Below are positions 42,521 to 53,913 of a stretch of 64,000 nt of DNA, in pieces; within the stretch, counting starts at the first letter, position 1, and each line of letters starts with the position of its first letter. A program made the position numbers and the translations under genes. Source of the DNA: Pectinophora gossypiella (lineage: Eukaryota > Arthropoda > Insecta > Lepidoptera > Gelechiidae). The notes below the pieces were generated by a model. The model did not search any database. It had not been told where the DNA came from and saw nothing but the letters and a program-made list of their open reading frames with translations. The stretch covers positions 2,170,001 to 2,234,000 of the forward strand of contig NC_065422.1 of assembly GCF_024362695.1 (NCBI RefSeq), read 5' to 3'.

Positions 42521-42809
42521 CATCATCACCAGCCCATTAACGTCCCCACTACTGGGGCACGGGCCTTCCCTATGGATGGATAGGGAGAACGGGCCTTAAC
42601 CACCACGCGGGCCCAGTGCGGATTGATGGTTATTAACGACTGCTAATGCAGCCGGGACCAACGGCTTAACGTGCCTTCGTGCACGGAGGAGCTCGAGATG
42701 AAAACTTTTTTTTTGTGGTCACCCATCCTATGACCGGCCTTTGCGAAAGTTGCTTAACTTCAACAATCGCAGGCCAAGCGTGTTTACCGCTGCGCCACCT
42801 AACTCCTCT
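42521..42809 (-). mobile_element. SINE-C, full length, 10-bp target duplication
   Basis: GTATATTCTT flanks it (42511-42520 and 42810-42819). It has a small deletion in the core. Confidence 0.88.
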
Positions 42810-42819
42810 GTATATTCTT

Positions 42820-43085
42820 AGTAAACTTCAATTTCCAGCTTATCAAATGCTCGAACCAAGTAGAAATACCGTATCAATAGGAGTTTATGTAAACTTGGAC
42901 TTATAAACGGTTTATTCTCTCAATTTGTCGCTAGAGAGGGCTAGGGATAGGGATTAAGATAATTATTTTCATTGGGCTTTTAGCAACGTTATTGGCGACG
43001 GGCTGCTAAATAAGCGTTTATAGTTCCACGCTTCCGCCGGTGAAGTCGCTATCGCTATGAGCCCATTTCGAGCTCCTTCTCTCTG
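42820..43085. other. No gene seen
   Basis: Mixed sequence with no recognised repeat. Confidence 0.35.
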
Positions 43086-43290
43086 ATATCATCATCATCA
43101 GCCGTACGACGCCCACTGCTGGGCATAGGCCCTCCCCCAAGGATCCTCACGACGATCGGTCCTGCGCTGCCCGCATCCAGCGGCTTCCCGCGACCTTCAG
43201 CCACCCACTTACCCACTGAGCGTCGTCCGACACGTGGTCGCCATTCTAGAACATTTCCGCCCGTGCGGCTATCGGCTCGGCTCTCCGACA
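43086..43290 (-). mobile_element. RTE LINE 3' end
   Basis: It matches the end of the fragment at 6012 (GRRSVGK, then the GGCTGATGATGATG tail) with an internal deletion. Confidence 0.7.
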
Positions 43291-43437
43291 TAATTTTTTT
43301 CATGTAGAGCCACAAGTACCTAAATAGACAAGCTGCAGCCGCTTTTGGCAGCGAGAGGGTTGTGTTGGTCTCGCACCGACTAAGACCCCCTAGTGGACGC
43401 GGTTATGCCAATTTCTTCCACATTTTGGCCGCGATTA

Positions 43438-43793
43438 CATGGGGGGCACACTATTTTATGGGGGGGCAATATTTCATGGGGGGGGGGGCACGATTTCATG
43501 GGGGGACTATTTTATGGGGTGGGGAGCACTATTTCATGGGGGGGCACTATTACATGGGGGGGGGGACTATTTCATGGGGTGGGGAGCACTATTTCATGGG
43601 AGGGGCACTATTTCATGGGGGGACTATTTCATGGGGTGGGGAGCACTATTTCATGGGGGGGCACTATTACATGGGGGGGACTATTTCATGAGGGGGGACA
43701 GAATTGGGGGGGGGGTATTTCATGGGGGTGGGCACTATTTCATGAGGGGGGGGGGCACAATTTTATGGGGGGGGGACTATTTCATGGGGGGGA
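43438..43793 (+). repeat. G-rich minisatellite, about 18 units
   Basis: Units of about 17-24 bases, CACTATTTCATG followed by 4-10 G, are tandemly arranged with a higher order (units ACT, GAGCACT and CACTATTAC recur as a block). All three plus frames stay open because of the repeat, so the open frames are not genes. The plus strand is rich in G tracts. Confidence 0.9.
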
Positions 43794-44334
43794 CGTACGC
43801 CACCTCTTGAGCCATAGTGGTGAGTAACCTTTGGTAACAGTATGGCGATAGGTGATCAGCTTCCGGCATGTCCATCATGTTGAAAGGACACAATCCCTCT
43901 GTAAGTTTTATGGCATGCTCGGAAAAATAAACAACTGATTATTTTCTAAGTTCTTTAAACATCCTTGGTCCAGTATTATAATAGTTCAACAATCTAAGGA
44001 CAACTTGTGCGAAATAAATACTTAATGAAAGATGAACTAAGTACCCAAACCTCACCGAGCTTTCTGTTAGACCAACGCTATTGGCGATGAACCGTATCGC
44101 CGTCTATAATGATCACCGCAGTCGTGAGGTATGTTTGTTATAATCTAACAATTCCACCGTTCCTGAGGCCACAACCAACAGGTGAGCGTAGCGGGATCAA
44201 TTTCACTAATCTTAATTAGAAGTGTGATACTAGCGGGTTGGAGGGCTATTATTGACGGAATGAGTTCAATCACCTATAACGCAGCCAGTAACGAAGGTTT
44301 TTTCTTTCTTATTGCAAATTCGCCTCGGATGTCA
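43794..44334. other. No gene; old repeat pieces
   Basis: 43850-43915 carries the complement of a block also at 1840-1880 (GGGATTGTGTCCT). 44030-44120 matches 905-1000 (CGCCGTCTATAATG). Classes unknown. Confidence 0.4.
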
Positions 44335-44620
44335 TTTACAACTTGGCCGGATAAAATTTGGCCTTGGGGAGCGCTGGGAGCTCTCAATCAGTTTAAGACA
44401 GCAGGTCTGAGGGTGCTCACTTGGGCGTGAACCTTGGCTTAAGGGCGTTGTGTGAGAGGATTATATTTGAAATAATTAATCGATGCGCTGAATCGTCGAC
44501 CACGCCGGCGGGGTCGGTGTCGAGGTCCTAATGTGATTGTTGTCGCGAGCTGATTGGCCGCCTCTATGGCTGAATTAATCGGGTCGTCAGGATCTTATGT
44601 TACGTCTTTGGACGCCGAGC
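44335..44620 (-). mobile_element. Retroposon B, diverged copy
   Basis: Minus-strand copy without a clean A tail; GGTGTCGAGGTCC and TTGTCGCGAGCTGATTGGCC identify it. Confidence 0.55.
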
Positions 44621-45039
44621 CACAACTTGGCTGATCACATGGGGAACGCAAAACAAGGAGTGACAAAACGAAGGAGTGAAAATAAAGCCGGATACACAAG
44701 GCAATGTATGTATGTATGTATGATGTTCTTCAAGTGGCGTCTCTACGCATCTGCGCCGGCGTGAAGTGATGGGAAATCGTTCCTAAACTGAACAATAAAA
44801 TTATTCAAATTATTCCAAACCTGATATTCGAATGATAATTCGACATTCGAATGGTTTTTGACCGAAATAATTTATTCGAAATAATATATTGAATGGGTGA
44901 TTTTGTGATTACTAACCATAATGAAACGTGAAATTAATTTCTTTGTTTTGTTTTTAATATTACGCGTAAATATACATCTACGAATAAATAAATAATAATG
45001 GGTTTTTTTTGCAAAGTATTTCATTATTTCTTTCTCTCT
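44621..45039. other. No gene seen
   Basis: AT-rich; includes ATTCGAATG-type self-complementary words near 44830-44880 that recur at 45520-45600. Confidence 0.35.
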
Positions 45040-45185
45040 TACTTTATTGCACCAAAATAAAAATAAAAATTACAAAAAGACTCTTAACTAGGCACATGGC
45101 AAATGGCGGCCTTATCGCTTAAAGCGGTTTCATTCAGATTTTTTCCAGACAACAAGAACAAGGCGAGAAAAAATGTAAAAATTGA
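45040..45185 (-). mobile_element. LINE 3' tail
   Basis: Complement of TACTTTATTGCACC and TTTTTTCCAGACAACAAG, related to the tail at 10430. An (AAT)n run follows at 45213-45235. Confidence 0.5.
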
Positions 45186-45749
45186 AATTGAAGGATTTTT
45201 GTATTTCATTTAATAATAATAATAATAATAATAAAAAGTTTATTTAGGTAAAATCTCATCTCAGGCCTTTACATCTTTATCAGATGATTCAAACAGCGTT
45301 TCTGTGGCAGCTTTTAAAATGCGCGAGAGGCGACACAGAAGTGAGAGGGCCGATTTACCACCTGTACCATCTAGGTAAAATCTACGACACACATTTCAGT
45401 ACATTATTCCTTTTTATCATTGAAAAAGTTAATTTATTTGATGCACATACTACGTACCTACATTTTAATTTAATTTTAATTTATTCGATTGATGTAAATT
45501 TATTTAAACGATTTTATATTCATACGAATAATTCAAATACCTCTTTGTTTTCAAAATCGGTAATTCGAATAATCATTCGAATGAATCATTCAAATTCGCC
45601 CATCACTACCGGCACGACATATAACATACATTTATTTGGAGTTTATCCTCGCAATCCTTACATACTGCGACAATTGGTAAACACACATAAGGATGCTTCT
45701 ACACTGGACTGGGAGTGAATAAAAAACCATAGACAACGCTCAGCTGCCT

Positions 45750-46049
45750 CATCATCATCATCATCAGCCCTTTAACGTCCCCACTGCTGGGGCACGGGCC
45801 TTCCCTATGGATGGATAGGGAGATCGGGCCTTAAACCATCACGCGGGCCCAGTGCGGATTGATGGTTATTAACGACTGCTAATGCAGCCGGGACCAACGG
45901 CTTAACGTGCCTTCCGAAGCACGAAGGAGCTCGAGATGAAAACTTTTTTTTATGTGGTCACCCATCCTATGAGCGGCCTTTGCGAAAGTTGCTTTACTTC
46001 AACAATCGCAGACCGAGCGCGTTAACCGCTGCGCCACCGAGCTCCTCCA
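45750..46049 (-). mobile_element. SINE-C, reference full-length copy, 12-bp target duplication
   Basis: GCTCAGCTGCCT at 45738-45749 and 46050-46061 fixes the ends. On the minus strand: GGAGCTCGGTGGCGCAGCGG (tRNA-like 5' half with A box), a 5S-like stretch with AAGTAAAGCAAC and AGGATGGGTGACCAC, an A-run, the shared core GCACGTTAAGCCGTTGGT, then a tail with CCCAGCAGTGGGGACGTTAA and (GAT)n. Confidence 0.93.
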
Positions 46050-46196
46050 GCTCAGCTGCCTAACTTGTCGTAAAAACCGACTGAGGGATTGTGCCCTTTC
46101 TAACATGTTAGACCATTATAAGGGTGATGGGCTAGCCATCCGTCACTAGCCCCCTCTTTCCTGTCACTAGCCCACTCTAGGCAAGTGACCAGAACC

Positions 46197-46280
46197 AGGT
46201 GAGAACCCTCAGCGCTCCCCATTTGTCCGGCCAAGTAGTTAACGTCATGCGGCAAATCTATAAAAAGTTACGTAAAAAGT
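46197..46280 (+). mobile_element. Retroposon B, short 3' copy
   Basis: The last 80 bases with a degraded A tail. Confidence 0.6.
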
Positions 46281-46859
46281 CCGTCAGTCGTTGTCGGTGA
46301 GGCATGGGTTAGTTCATCTTGCGAGGGGTGCCGCTGTCTACCCCGATCGGGATATAGTCGTGAGCGTAAAAAAAACTTTGCAAGTTCCCAGAGCGCCATG
46401 ATTGATAAACTACTTCGCTACTTAGTAAATTTAGACTTTCCTCATAAATATGGTAAAGTGGTGTTTTTTCGTTTCCATACCAAAAGTCTTGACTCCCGCT
46501 TTTTACTTTGTCTCATTCATTATTTAGCACCAACTCCATGCCGACATATCTACTGCGTCACCTTTTTTTTTTTTTATGTATCTAAATTTTTAATTTAGAA
46601 TTAATTTGTTGTTTGATTTGGATTTCCGCGTGAACAAAATAATAATAAAGTATTTATTTATTTGTACACAATAAAACAGCCACAAGAAACATACAAAGAA
46701 AACAGATAGTACAGGCAAGCTTATATCTAAACAAAGAGATTTCTTCCAGCTGACCTACGTGACAAGAAAAAAAAAAGTAAAAAAAGTCAGTAAAGTAATA
46801 GTGTAGTGTAGTTAGTAAGTTAGTAAAGTATCTATCTTGTATCTATTTGTTTGGTTCTG
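46281..46859. other. No gene; LINE tail
   Basis: A diverged LINE 3' tail at about 46640-46790 (ATTTCTTCCAGCTGACC). The rest is AT-rich without features. Confidence 0.35.
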
Positions 46860-47665
46860 AATTCAGCATTTTGGCGGGAACGGAAACGGGGCGGTTGCTT
46901 TCGTCATTCAATAATCTAAATAATTAAGACGAAGGTTAATGATCGCATTAAGTTAGTTGGAAAACATTCGCGATAGTGTTATTATATCGGAAATATTCAA
47001 CAAACAAAGTGTACCTATCTATTTTTGCTTCGTGCCAACAAGCCGATAACTTAAAAGTCTAAATTGAAAAAATGGTTGTTATCCTTAAGTTACCACGATA
47101 CTGAGGACTTGTTCGTTTGAATGTATAAAGCCGGTGCGTAATTAATTTTGAATTATAATTACTAAATAGTAATAATTACTAAAGAGTTTTGTGAGGAAAA
47201 ATGATTTATATATTATGTACCTTTATATTATTATGGTTATTATATATATTGTATTATGTTTGTGTAAGTTTACATAAAACTGTATGTAAGTATGTTTAGG
47301 TTTAAAATATGATATCGTATTAATAATTACTAGCAACATATATTACTAACCTACCCCCTATGAATGTAAGTTTAATTTAATTTAGTTTTAGATTCTGTTT
47401 TTGACTTTCTGTTTTGTATATTTAAATGGGAGAAGCCACTGACCCTTGAAATACAGGTCCTTAGCCTAGTTTAGGGGTCAGAGCCTTCAAAAAATGTATT
47501 TTCTATGAGGTCAATAAAGAATTATTATTATTATTATTATTATTATTAAAAGTTTATGCGGCCTTTTTAGTTAATTCGTTTGGTGTTCGGAGTAGGAGTC
47601 TGCTCCGAGGGTGGGGGCTTAGGTTTCATCATTTATCGTCATTATCTTTCATCATTTCATTAATC
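46860..47665. repeat. Repeat Y, second copy, split
   Basis: 46860-47045 and 47545-47665 are the reverse complements of blocks at 5487-5680 and 5350-5460. Between them lies an AT-rich segment ending in AATAAAGAATTATT and (ATT)n, which looks like an inserted LINE tail (about 47100-47548). Confidence 0.55.
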
Positions 47666-47676
47666 ATAAAATAATA

Positions 47677-47969
47677 TAAACAGCCTACCTATATACGTCC
47701 CACTGCTGGGCACAGGCCTCCCCTCAATCAACCGGAGGGGGCATGGAGCATACTCCACCACGCTGCTCCAATGCGGGTTGGTGGAAGTGTTTTTACGGCT
47801 AATAGCCGGGACCCACGGCTTAACGTACCCTCCGAAGCACGGAATCATCTTACTTTTTCGGACAATCAGGTGATTCAAGCCTGACAAGTCCTTACCAAAC
47901 AAAGGACAGTCTGACAAAGTGATTTCAACAATGTCCCCATCGGAAATCGAACCCGGACCTCCAGATCGT
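47677..47969 (-). mobile_element. SINE-D, head truncated
   Basis: Tail, core and linker present. The tRNA-like head stops at the anticodon-stem region, just before a hairpin element. Confidence 0.8.
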
Positions 47970-47984
47970 TCCTCGACCTCCAAA

Positions 47985-48145
47985 TTCTGATAAGTACACG
48001 TTATCCGCTAATGTAATTTAGCACTTTTTTATTCGGAAATTGGAAGATTTCGAAGCGTCTATTTTTTAATATCCTTCGAAATCATCCCATTTCCGAATAA
48101 AAAAAAGTGCTAAATTACATTAGCGGATAACGTGTATCAGAATTT
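47985..48145. repeat. Near-perfect long hairpin (MITE O)
   Basis: Left arm from about AATTCTGATA through ACACGTTATCCGCTAATGTA; right arm its inverse ending AGAATTT. Arms of about 70 bases with few mismatches around a loop of about 15 bases. A single copy in the window. Confidence 0.8.
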
Positions 48146-48483
48146 CATAAGCTCAGCAGCTAAAAAATAGAAGCATCAGCACTCAGCAGTAAAAGTTGTT
48201 TTCTGTGTCAAATTAAAGTTTTTCTGTGATTACGTGCTACAGATGTCTTTAAGTTATACATTTGTTTAATTTCTTTTTCTGTGTGACAGTTCCGAAATTG
48301 GTTTACGAAGGTTTTCATTTAAATGATAAAGGAAAAATGGAGAAATAAAATGGATAAGTGTCTAAGTTTGGCTCGCCACCTTCACATTACATCATCGTTC
48401 TTTTTTTGATCACCGACCTTCGCCTTCTTCCCACTCTACTATTTACACTCGTTTCATTAAGTTTCGTTTTATGTACCTACTGC
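48146..48483. other. No gene seen
   Basis: AT-rich, without any recognised feature. Confidence 0.35.
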
Positions 48484-48963
48484 TGCTAATTCCTGTAAAC
48501 ACCATCTAATTTTAAGTTATATCTGTCATTTTATGTTGTGTTTGTCTGTTGTCTGGGCCTTTGGCGGCGCAATCATAACCCTGACACCAGGGTTGATGAG
48601 GCTGGTATTCCACCTCACAACCCACACTATAAGAAGAAGATCTGTCATTTTCTTATCCGCCGAAAAGGAAAGGGACGGGTAATCGACAAGCATAACATTT
48701 ATGGAACACACGTCAATTTAAGCACAAATCTAAAACAACTGTCTAAAAATTTTACACTGGCCAATTACCCGACAGAATTTAAACAGCACACGTCAAACGG
48801 TTTGCATACCAGCGAGATGCCTTTTTGATTCGCCCGGGTTATCCATTCATTTACTCATTCTTTCTAAAATTAAGAGCTGTCAATCATCCTTCCTTTTCGG
48901 TGGATAAGAATATGACAGGTATAACTTAAAATAAAATTAGATGGCGTCTGCAGGAATTAGCAC
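48484..48963. mobile_element. MITE A, copy 3, with nested SINE-E
   Basis: Both arms present. A 108-base 5'-truncated SINE-E (48533-48640, +) splits the left arm. TCTGTCATTTT is duplicated (48522-48532, 48641-48651), so SINE-E is younger than this MITE. Confidence 0.88.
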
Positions 48964-49458
48964 AACTGCAGGCCTAGCTCACACTAAGAGGGATATTACA
49001 TCTATCCACCAATTTTTCGTCAATCACGACTATTTATTCAAACAAAAATCGACCTTATGACTACTGCTCTGTGATCGTTATTTGTAGACCGTGGAAATAC
49101 AACGATCAATCAATAATACTTTATTGCACAACAACACCCACCCATACAAACCAACGATCACCCATAGACAAAATTATTTGATAGGTGTAATATCCCTCTA
49201 ACGGCGCGAGTAGAACGAGTAAATGTCAAAGCGTGAGTTGTCAAATTTGACAGATGAGTTAAGGTTCCTCGTTGACGCATCGACTACCAGAGACTAGGCT
49301 GTATGGGCTAAGTTCCCTTTGCCTGCCCAAAAGGGTAAATAAAAAAAATGACGCATCGACTTGCTCGCGACTTGAATATGAAAAGTATGTCACACAAATT
49401 ATGTTAAAAACTCAATTTTCTCATTTCTTATGAAGATAGGTATCTGTATTTTTTGTAT

Positions 49459-49607
49459 ACTTTCGGACAATCAGGCGACCAGCCTGTAATGTCCTAACCA
49501 AACTAGGGATCACAAAGTGATTTTTGTGATATGTCCCCACCGGGAATCGAACCCTGGACCTCCAGATCGTGAGGCCAGCGCTCAACCACGGGACCACAGA
49601 GGCCGTT
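49459..49607 (-). mobile_element. SINE-E head and linker
   Basis: On the minus strand: tRNA-like head (CTGTGGTCCCGTGGTTGAGC, B box GGGTTCGATTCCC), then the linker; truncated before the core. Confidence 0.7.
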
Positions 49608-49924
49608 GTGTAGTAGGCCGTTGTAGGCAATAAGTATTCGTAGTGGGCAATCCATTTGCGGCATGAATCATATTTATTCGTGTCTGTCACAAAGTCAGAT
49701 GTCATTTTGACACAAACTTATTGCGTCATATGTCAGTTTCAGTGACAGATTCATTTTGGGTTAGTGGCGTGTAATTTGTATCCCCATCTACCCATTGTAT
49801 ATATGGATTATATTAAATTGAGTATTTATTAATATATGTACGTATAGTATAGAGTATTTATTATATTAACTTTAGTTTTACTTTTAGGTATTTATTTATT
49901 TATTTTTTGTTGCACCATCCCGCA

Positions 49925-50085
49925 TCCAAGTTGTAAATGTTTGTTTCCTTTTGTTGGTTGCCTGGAAGAAATTGCTCTAGAGCAATAAGGCCGCCCAAAT
50001 TGTACTGTATTCATGTGTTATGTCTGATTGTTGAAATTCTAGTTCTGTGCAATAAAGTATATTTGATTTGATTTGATTATCTTAT
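49925..50085 (+). mobile_element. LINE 3' tail, best copy
   Basis: TTGCCTGGAAGAAATTGCTC through GCAATAAAGTATATTTG and (ATTTG)n. Ends like this close several lepidopteran non-LTR families. Confidence 0.65.
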
Positions 50086-50399
50086 GGGGAAATTTAAGGG
50101 CACTCATGGGGAAAAGAGAAAAGGGTGAAATAGGTTTGAAATTAGTCGAAGCCGGAGTAAAGACATAGAATAATAAATGGGTACTACGTATAGAATGGAC
50201 ACTCTCCGCGCCGCACCAAATAGTATCAGGCGCCGAGCTAGACTTACCTCACCCCTTCTGGGTTTTACTTTAGTCTAAATGGCCGTATGTCGGTAAGAAG
50301 TTACGCCTGTCTCGATCGCATTCACTCTTTTGGCACTAGAAGGTAAAAAATTGATTATTGAATGGAGTGTCCGGGGTATGGTAAAGAATATTGAATAAA

Positions 50400-50745
50400 G
50401 GAGAAAGGTTGAAAGGGCGAAGTGAGCGCGAAACGCGCGCCAAAAAAGTATGAATGAGCAAAAAGTTCATACTTCAACTTTGCACTCACTCCATCATCAT
50501 CATCAGCCCATTAACGTCCCCACTGCTGGGGCACGGGCCTTCCCTATAGATGGATAGGGAGATCGGGCCTTAAACGATCACGCGGGCCCAGTGCGGATTG
50601 ATGGTTATTAACGACTGCTAATGCAGCCGGGACCAACGGCTTAACGTGCCAACGTGCACTCACCCCACCTCGTCCGAAAACTTTACGACACACGGAGCTC
50701 CGCGAAAATATATTAAAAGGTCGTGTTGTGTATTTTTGTGTACTT
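50400..50745 (-). mobile_element. Repeat X with nested, truncated SINE-C
   Basis: The outer repeat is the inverse of 31065-31260. A minus-strand SINE-C lacking its head (50491-50654) lies inside, with TGCACTCAC repeated at 50482-50490 and 50655-50663. Confidence 0.7.
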
Positions 50746-50857
50746 ATAAAATGTAGGGCAGTATTAAAAAGAAATTATTGCTTACCACAGGAAAGTCGAA
50801 AACCTTAGTATCATCGTCTACTTATAAAAAAATATATACAAAAATCACTTTTTGCTA

Positions 50858-51091
50858 TAGTTTGGTTAGGACATTACAGGCTGTTCACCTGATTGTCCGA
50901 AAGTAAGATGATCCGTGCTTCGGAAGGCACGTTAAGCCGTTGGTTCCGGTTACTACTTACTGATAAATAAATAAGTCAGTAATCGTTACATGAGCCATGT
51001 CAGGAGCCGGTGGCGGCTTAATACTAACCCTGACACCAGGGTTGATGGGTTTGGTAATCCACCTCACAACCCATATCATAGAAGAGAAGAC
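50858..51091 (+). mobile_element. SINE-E, head missing
   Basis: Linker, core and tail ending near ATAGAAGAGAAG. Confidence 0.7.
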
Positions 51092-51297
51092 CGACATACT
51101 GGCGATATAGTGACTATTTCATGGATTGTAGACGAGGGTTATGTGATGTATGTTTTGCATTATTATGTCATTAAGTCAATTATGGAGATTGGTGTGGCGT
51201 TTGACCCCGGCGCGTGATTCCATTAACATCGACAGATCCATGGTTACGGAAGAGACTTAGTAAGTTAAGATCATTGTTTTAAGTTTACGTGGTTATT

Positions 51298-51673
51298 GGC
51301 CCCGATTCCTGCAGACAACGCCTAATTTTATTTTAAGTTATATCCGTCATTTTCATATCCGTCGAAAAGGAAAGGGACGGATGATTCACAGCTCTTAATT
51401 TTAGGAAGAATGAATGAATGAATGAATAACCCGGGCGAATCAAAAGGTACGTCGCTGGTATGCAATCCGTTTGACGTGCTGTCTACTTAACTGTGTCGGG
51501 TTATTGACGGATGTAAAATTTTTAGACGGTTGGTTTAGATTTGTGCTTAAAATTGACGTGTGTTCCATAAATTTTATGCTTGTCGATTACCCGTCCCTTT
51601 CCTTTTCGGCGGATAAGAAAAGGACAGATATAACTTAAAATAAAATTAGATGGTATTTACAGGAATTAGCACC
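51298..51673. mobile_element. MITE A, copy 4
   Basis: Complete, and close to the copy at 17787 including the internal ACGTGCTGTCTACTTAAC-like stretch. Confidence 0.85.
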
Positions 51674-51703
51674 ATTATCATAATTAAAACCCCCGTACAT
51701 AAT

Positions 51704-52061
51704 GGCCCCGATTCCTGCAGACACCTCCTAATTTTACTTTAAGTTATACCTGTCATCTTCAAAAGGAAAGAGGCGGATGATTGACAGTCGTAAATTTTAG
51801 GAAGAATGAGTAGATGAAACCTACAAGAGCGCAGCTCTTAAATAGAGAGAGAGAGAGCAGATGAAATAATAACCCGGACGCATCAAAAAATATCTCGCTG
51901 GTATGCAAACCGTTTGACGTGTGCTGTCAACTTAATTCTGTCGAGTTATTGGTCGATGTAAAATGTTTAGACGGTTGTTTTAGATTTCTGCTTAAAATTG
52001 ATGTATGTTCCATAAATTTTATGCCTGTCGATTACCCGTCACTTTTCTTTTCGGCGGATAA
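51704..52061. mobile_element. MITE A, copy 5, right arm lost
   Basis: Starts GGCCCCGATTCCTGCAGAC. It carries an inserted AAGAGCGCAGCTCTTAAATA plus GA repeat near 51824, and stops inside the right arm at CGGCGGATAAGG. Confidence 0.75.
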
Positions 52062-52239
52062 GGCTTTCGGCCTTTTCAATTGTACGGCGCGCGGCGTCAG
52101 ACGTCGCACACACAGATGCGCGTGTACGATAACGTCAATGTGTAGCGTCTGTGTAAAACGAGGTTTTTTGCCACACGACAATGTAGGTATTGTCTGAATA
52201 ATATTTTTTTTAATAACGTAATGATTGTAATGCCATACA

Positions 52240-52325
52240 TAACATAAAACATAAGTAATCTATAAGTATACATCCCACTGCTGGGCACAGGCGTCCCTTT
52301 CTGAGCATACTCCACCACACTGATG
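52240..52325 (-). mobile_element. SINE-D tail fragment
   Basis: The complement of the GCCCAGCAGTGGGA tail with an internal deletion. Confidence 0.55.
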
Positions 52326-52483
52326 TAGAGGATATATCAAACTATGTTTAGTCTTCCCTTTTCATACATTACACGGATGTTCTTTTCAAACTTACATTTT
52401 TCTGGTCTCCGTTTAAGTAGGGATGTTTATGCAAGCGCTGTACTCATACGTACTCACAGTATAAAAAGAACAGGAGGTTTAAA

Positions 52484-52617
52484 GAGGCCACATTGAAGCA
52501 ATTCATTTAAAAAGCAATATTGCTATTTGACATTTGCCCATATAAAAGCAAGTACGCAATGTCAACATTATGTCAAATAGCAATATTGCTTTGGATGAAT
52601 TGCTTCAATGTGGCCTT
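52484..52617. mobile_element. MITE P, complete copy
   Basis: GGCCACATTGAAGCAATTCA and its inverse are the ends. AAGCAATATTGCTATTTGAC is inverted inside, so the whole 134 bases fold as one hairpin. Confidence 0.8.
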
Positions 52618-52738
52618 ATTAAGCATCCAGCTGTGTCGATGTCATAATTCAAAAGATTTAGCGCTGTGGTCATTGACAGTTGTTTTGATAGTGTTTTTAA
52701 AAGGCTTACATGTTCATAGTTACTTACAATGCCTTGCG

Positions 52739-52905
52739 TGTCCAGTATAATAATACTTTCAGGGCCATGTTGCGGCTCCCGCGCCATTGTAGTGCATCAG
52801 ACATGTTTGCGGATGCTGACATCATGCGCAAGAAGAGTGCGTCGTTGGTGCGCAGGTTGCGGGGGAGTCCCAACGTGATCCTGAAGATGATTACGGACTT
52901 TTCAA
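52739..52905 (+). pseudogene. LINE polyprotein C-terminal fragment
   Basis: The plus strand reads VQYNNTFRAMLRLPRHCSAS, then MFADA, IMRKKSASLVRRLRGSPN and VILKMI. This pattern is common after the reverse transcriptase in lepidopteran non-LTR elements. No start and no catalytic part. Confidence 0.7.
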
Positions 52906-53039
52906 TATTATACTTACCTCCTATTATCATTACTAACATAGTGTGTAAGATTTTCTTTTGTAAGAACCATCTATATCATCATCATCATCATCATATTTTT
53001 GTCAGCAAAAAAATGATTTTTATTAGTATTTTATTTTTA

Positions 53040-53125
53040 ATAGTACAAGCCAGGATTCGAACTAGTGACTCTACGATGTAAGTTCATGTGGTAATCTCTG
53101 ACATGTCACTTTGTGGTTGTACCAC
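53040..53125 (-). pseudogene. Possible tRNA-like sequence
   Basis: The minus strand contains AGAGTCACTAGTTCGAATCC, B-box-like, preceded by a weak A box. It is not foldable as a clean tRNA by eye. Confidence 0.3.
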
Positions 53126-53129
53126 TTCA

Positions 53130-53397
53130 TCATCATCAGCCGTACGACGCCCACTGCTGGGCATAGGCCTCCCCCAAGGATCTCCACGACGATCGGTCCT
53201 GCGCTGCCCGCATCCAGCGGCTTCCCGCGACCTTCACCAGATCGTCGGTCCACCTTGTAGCGGGCCTACCCACTGAGCGTCGTCCGACACGTGGTCGCCA
53301 TTCTAGTACCTTTCCGCCATCGGTTCTCCTCACTATGTGTCCTGCCCACTGCCACTTCAGCTTTGCAATTCTCCGAGCTATGTCGGTGACTTTTGTA
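53130..53397 (-). mobile_element. RTE LINE 3' end
   Basis: The same protein end as at 6012 (GRPATRWTDDLVKVAGSRW) with the GGCTGATGATGATGA tail. It has a small in-frame gap near the GHIARRTDGG motif. Confidence 0.75.
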
Positions 53398-53734
53398 CCA
53401 CTTATAATTCGTTAATATCAGGCAATATAGGACCAGCTTTTAACAGATTAGTTTACAAGTGGAGGCCCGCGTTACTCTATGGTTTGCCATTTTTTTTTAC
53501 GTGACTTATTGTAGATTTTCCGTAGTTGGCACTAACCTGAGACATCAAAAAAATACATGATAAAATATCGCTTTTATTATTACATTTTTCTTAATTAAAA
53601 TTAATAAATAAGTTAAATAGAAAAAAAGAAAACGTTTTTGCCCCATTTAGATTTGTCTTTATTCTCTAATCAATCTAGTCTAGTCTAATCAGAATTTTAT
53701 AATTTATCTTTGGCCTAGGAAAATACAGGCTTGC

Positions 53735-53890
53735 GTTTGACCATAATCTTACTTGATGGTAAGTGACGATTTGGTCTAGGGTGGATCACGTTTACCTAGC
53801 AAATGCCTATTCACTCCAGCGGCTTGAAGACTCCCAGACGACGGCAGAAAGTTCCAGTCCTTTGCTGTTGGCAAAAAGGAAGAGGCAAAA
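53735..53890 (+). repeat. Unclassified dispersed repeat
   Basis: TAATCTTACTTGATGGTAAG and CCTATTCACTCCAGCG are words I associate with common lepidopteran LINE-derived repeats. A single copy here. Confidence 0.35.
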
Positions 53891-53913
53891 CGTTTAGTGC
53901 GGATTGGTGGTAT

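Noticed and set aside
43362..43827. Three overlapping open frames of 109-144 codons with GG-x-YFMGG-like repeats
   Set aside because: They arise because the minisatellite unit has no stop in any plus frame. There is no promoter, splice or codon-bias support, and all three frames cannot be real.
45284..45718. 144-codon plus-strand frame
   Set aside because: It spans repeat and AT-rich DNA, with no recognisable domain and low-complexity codon use.
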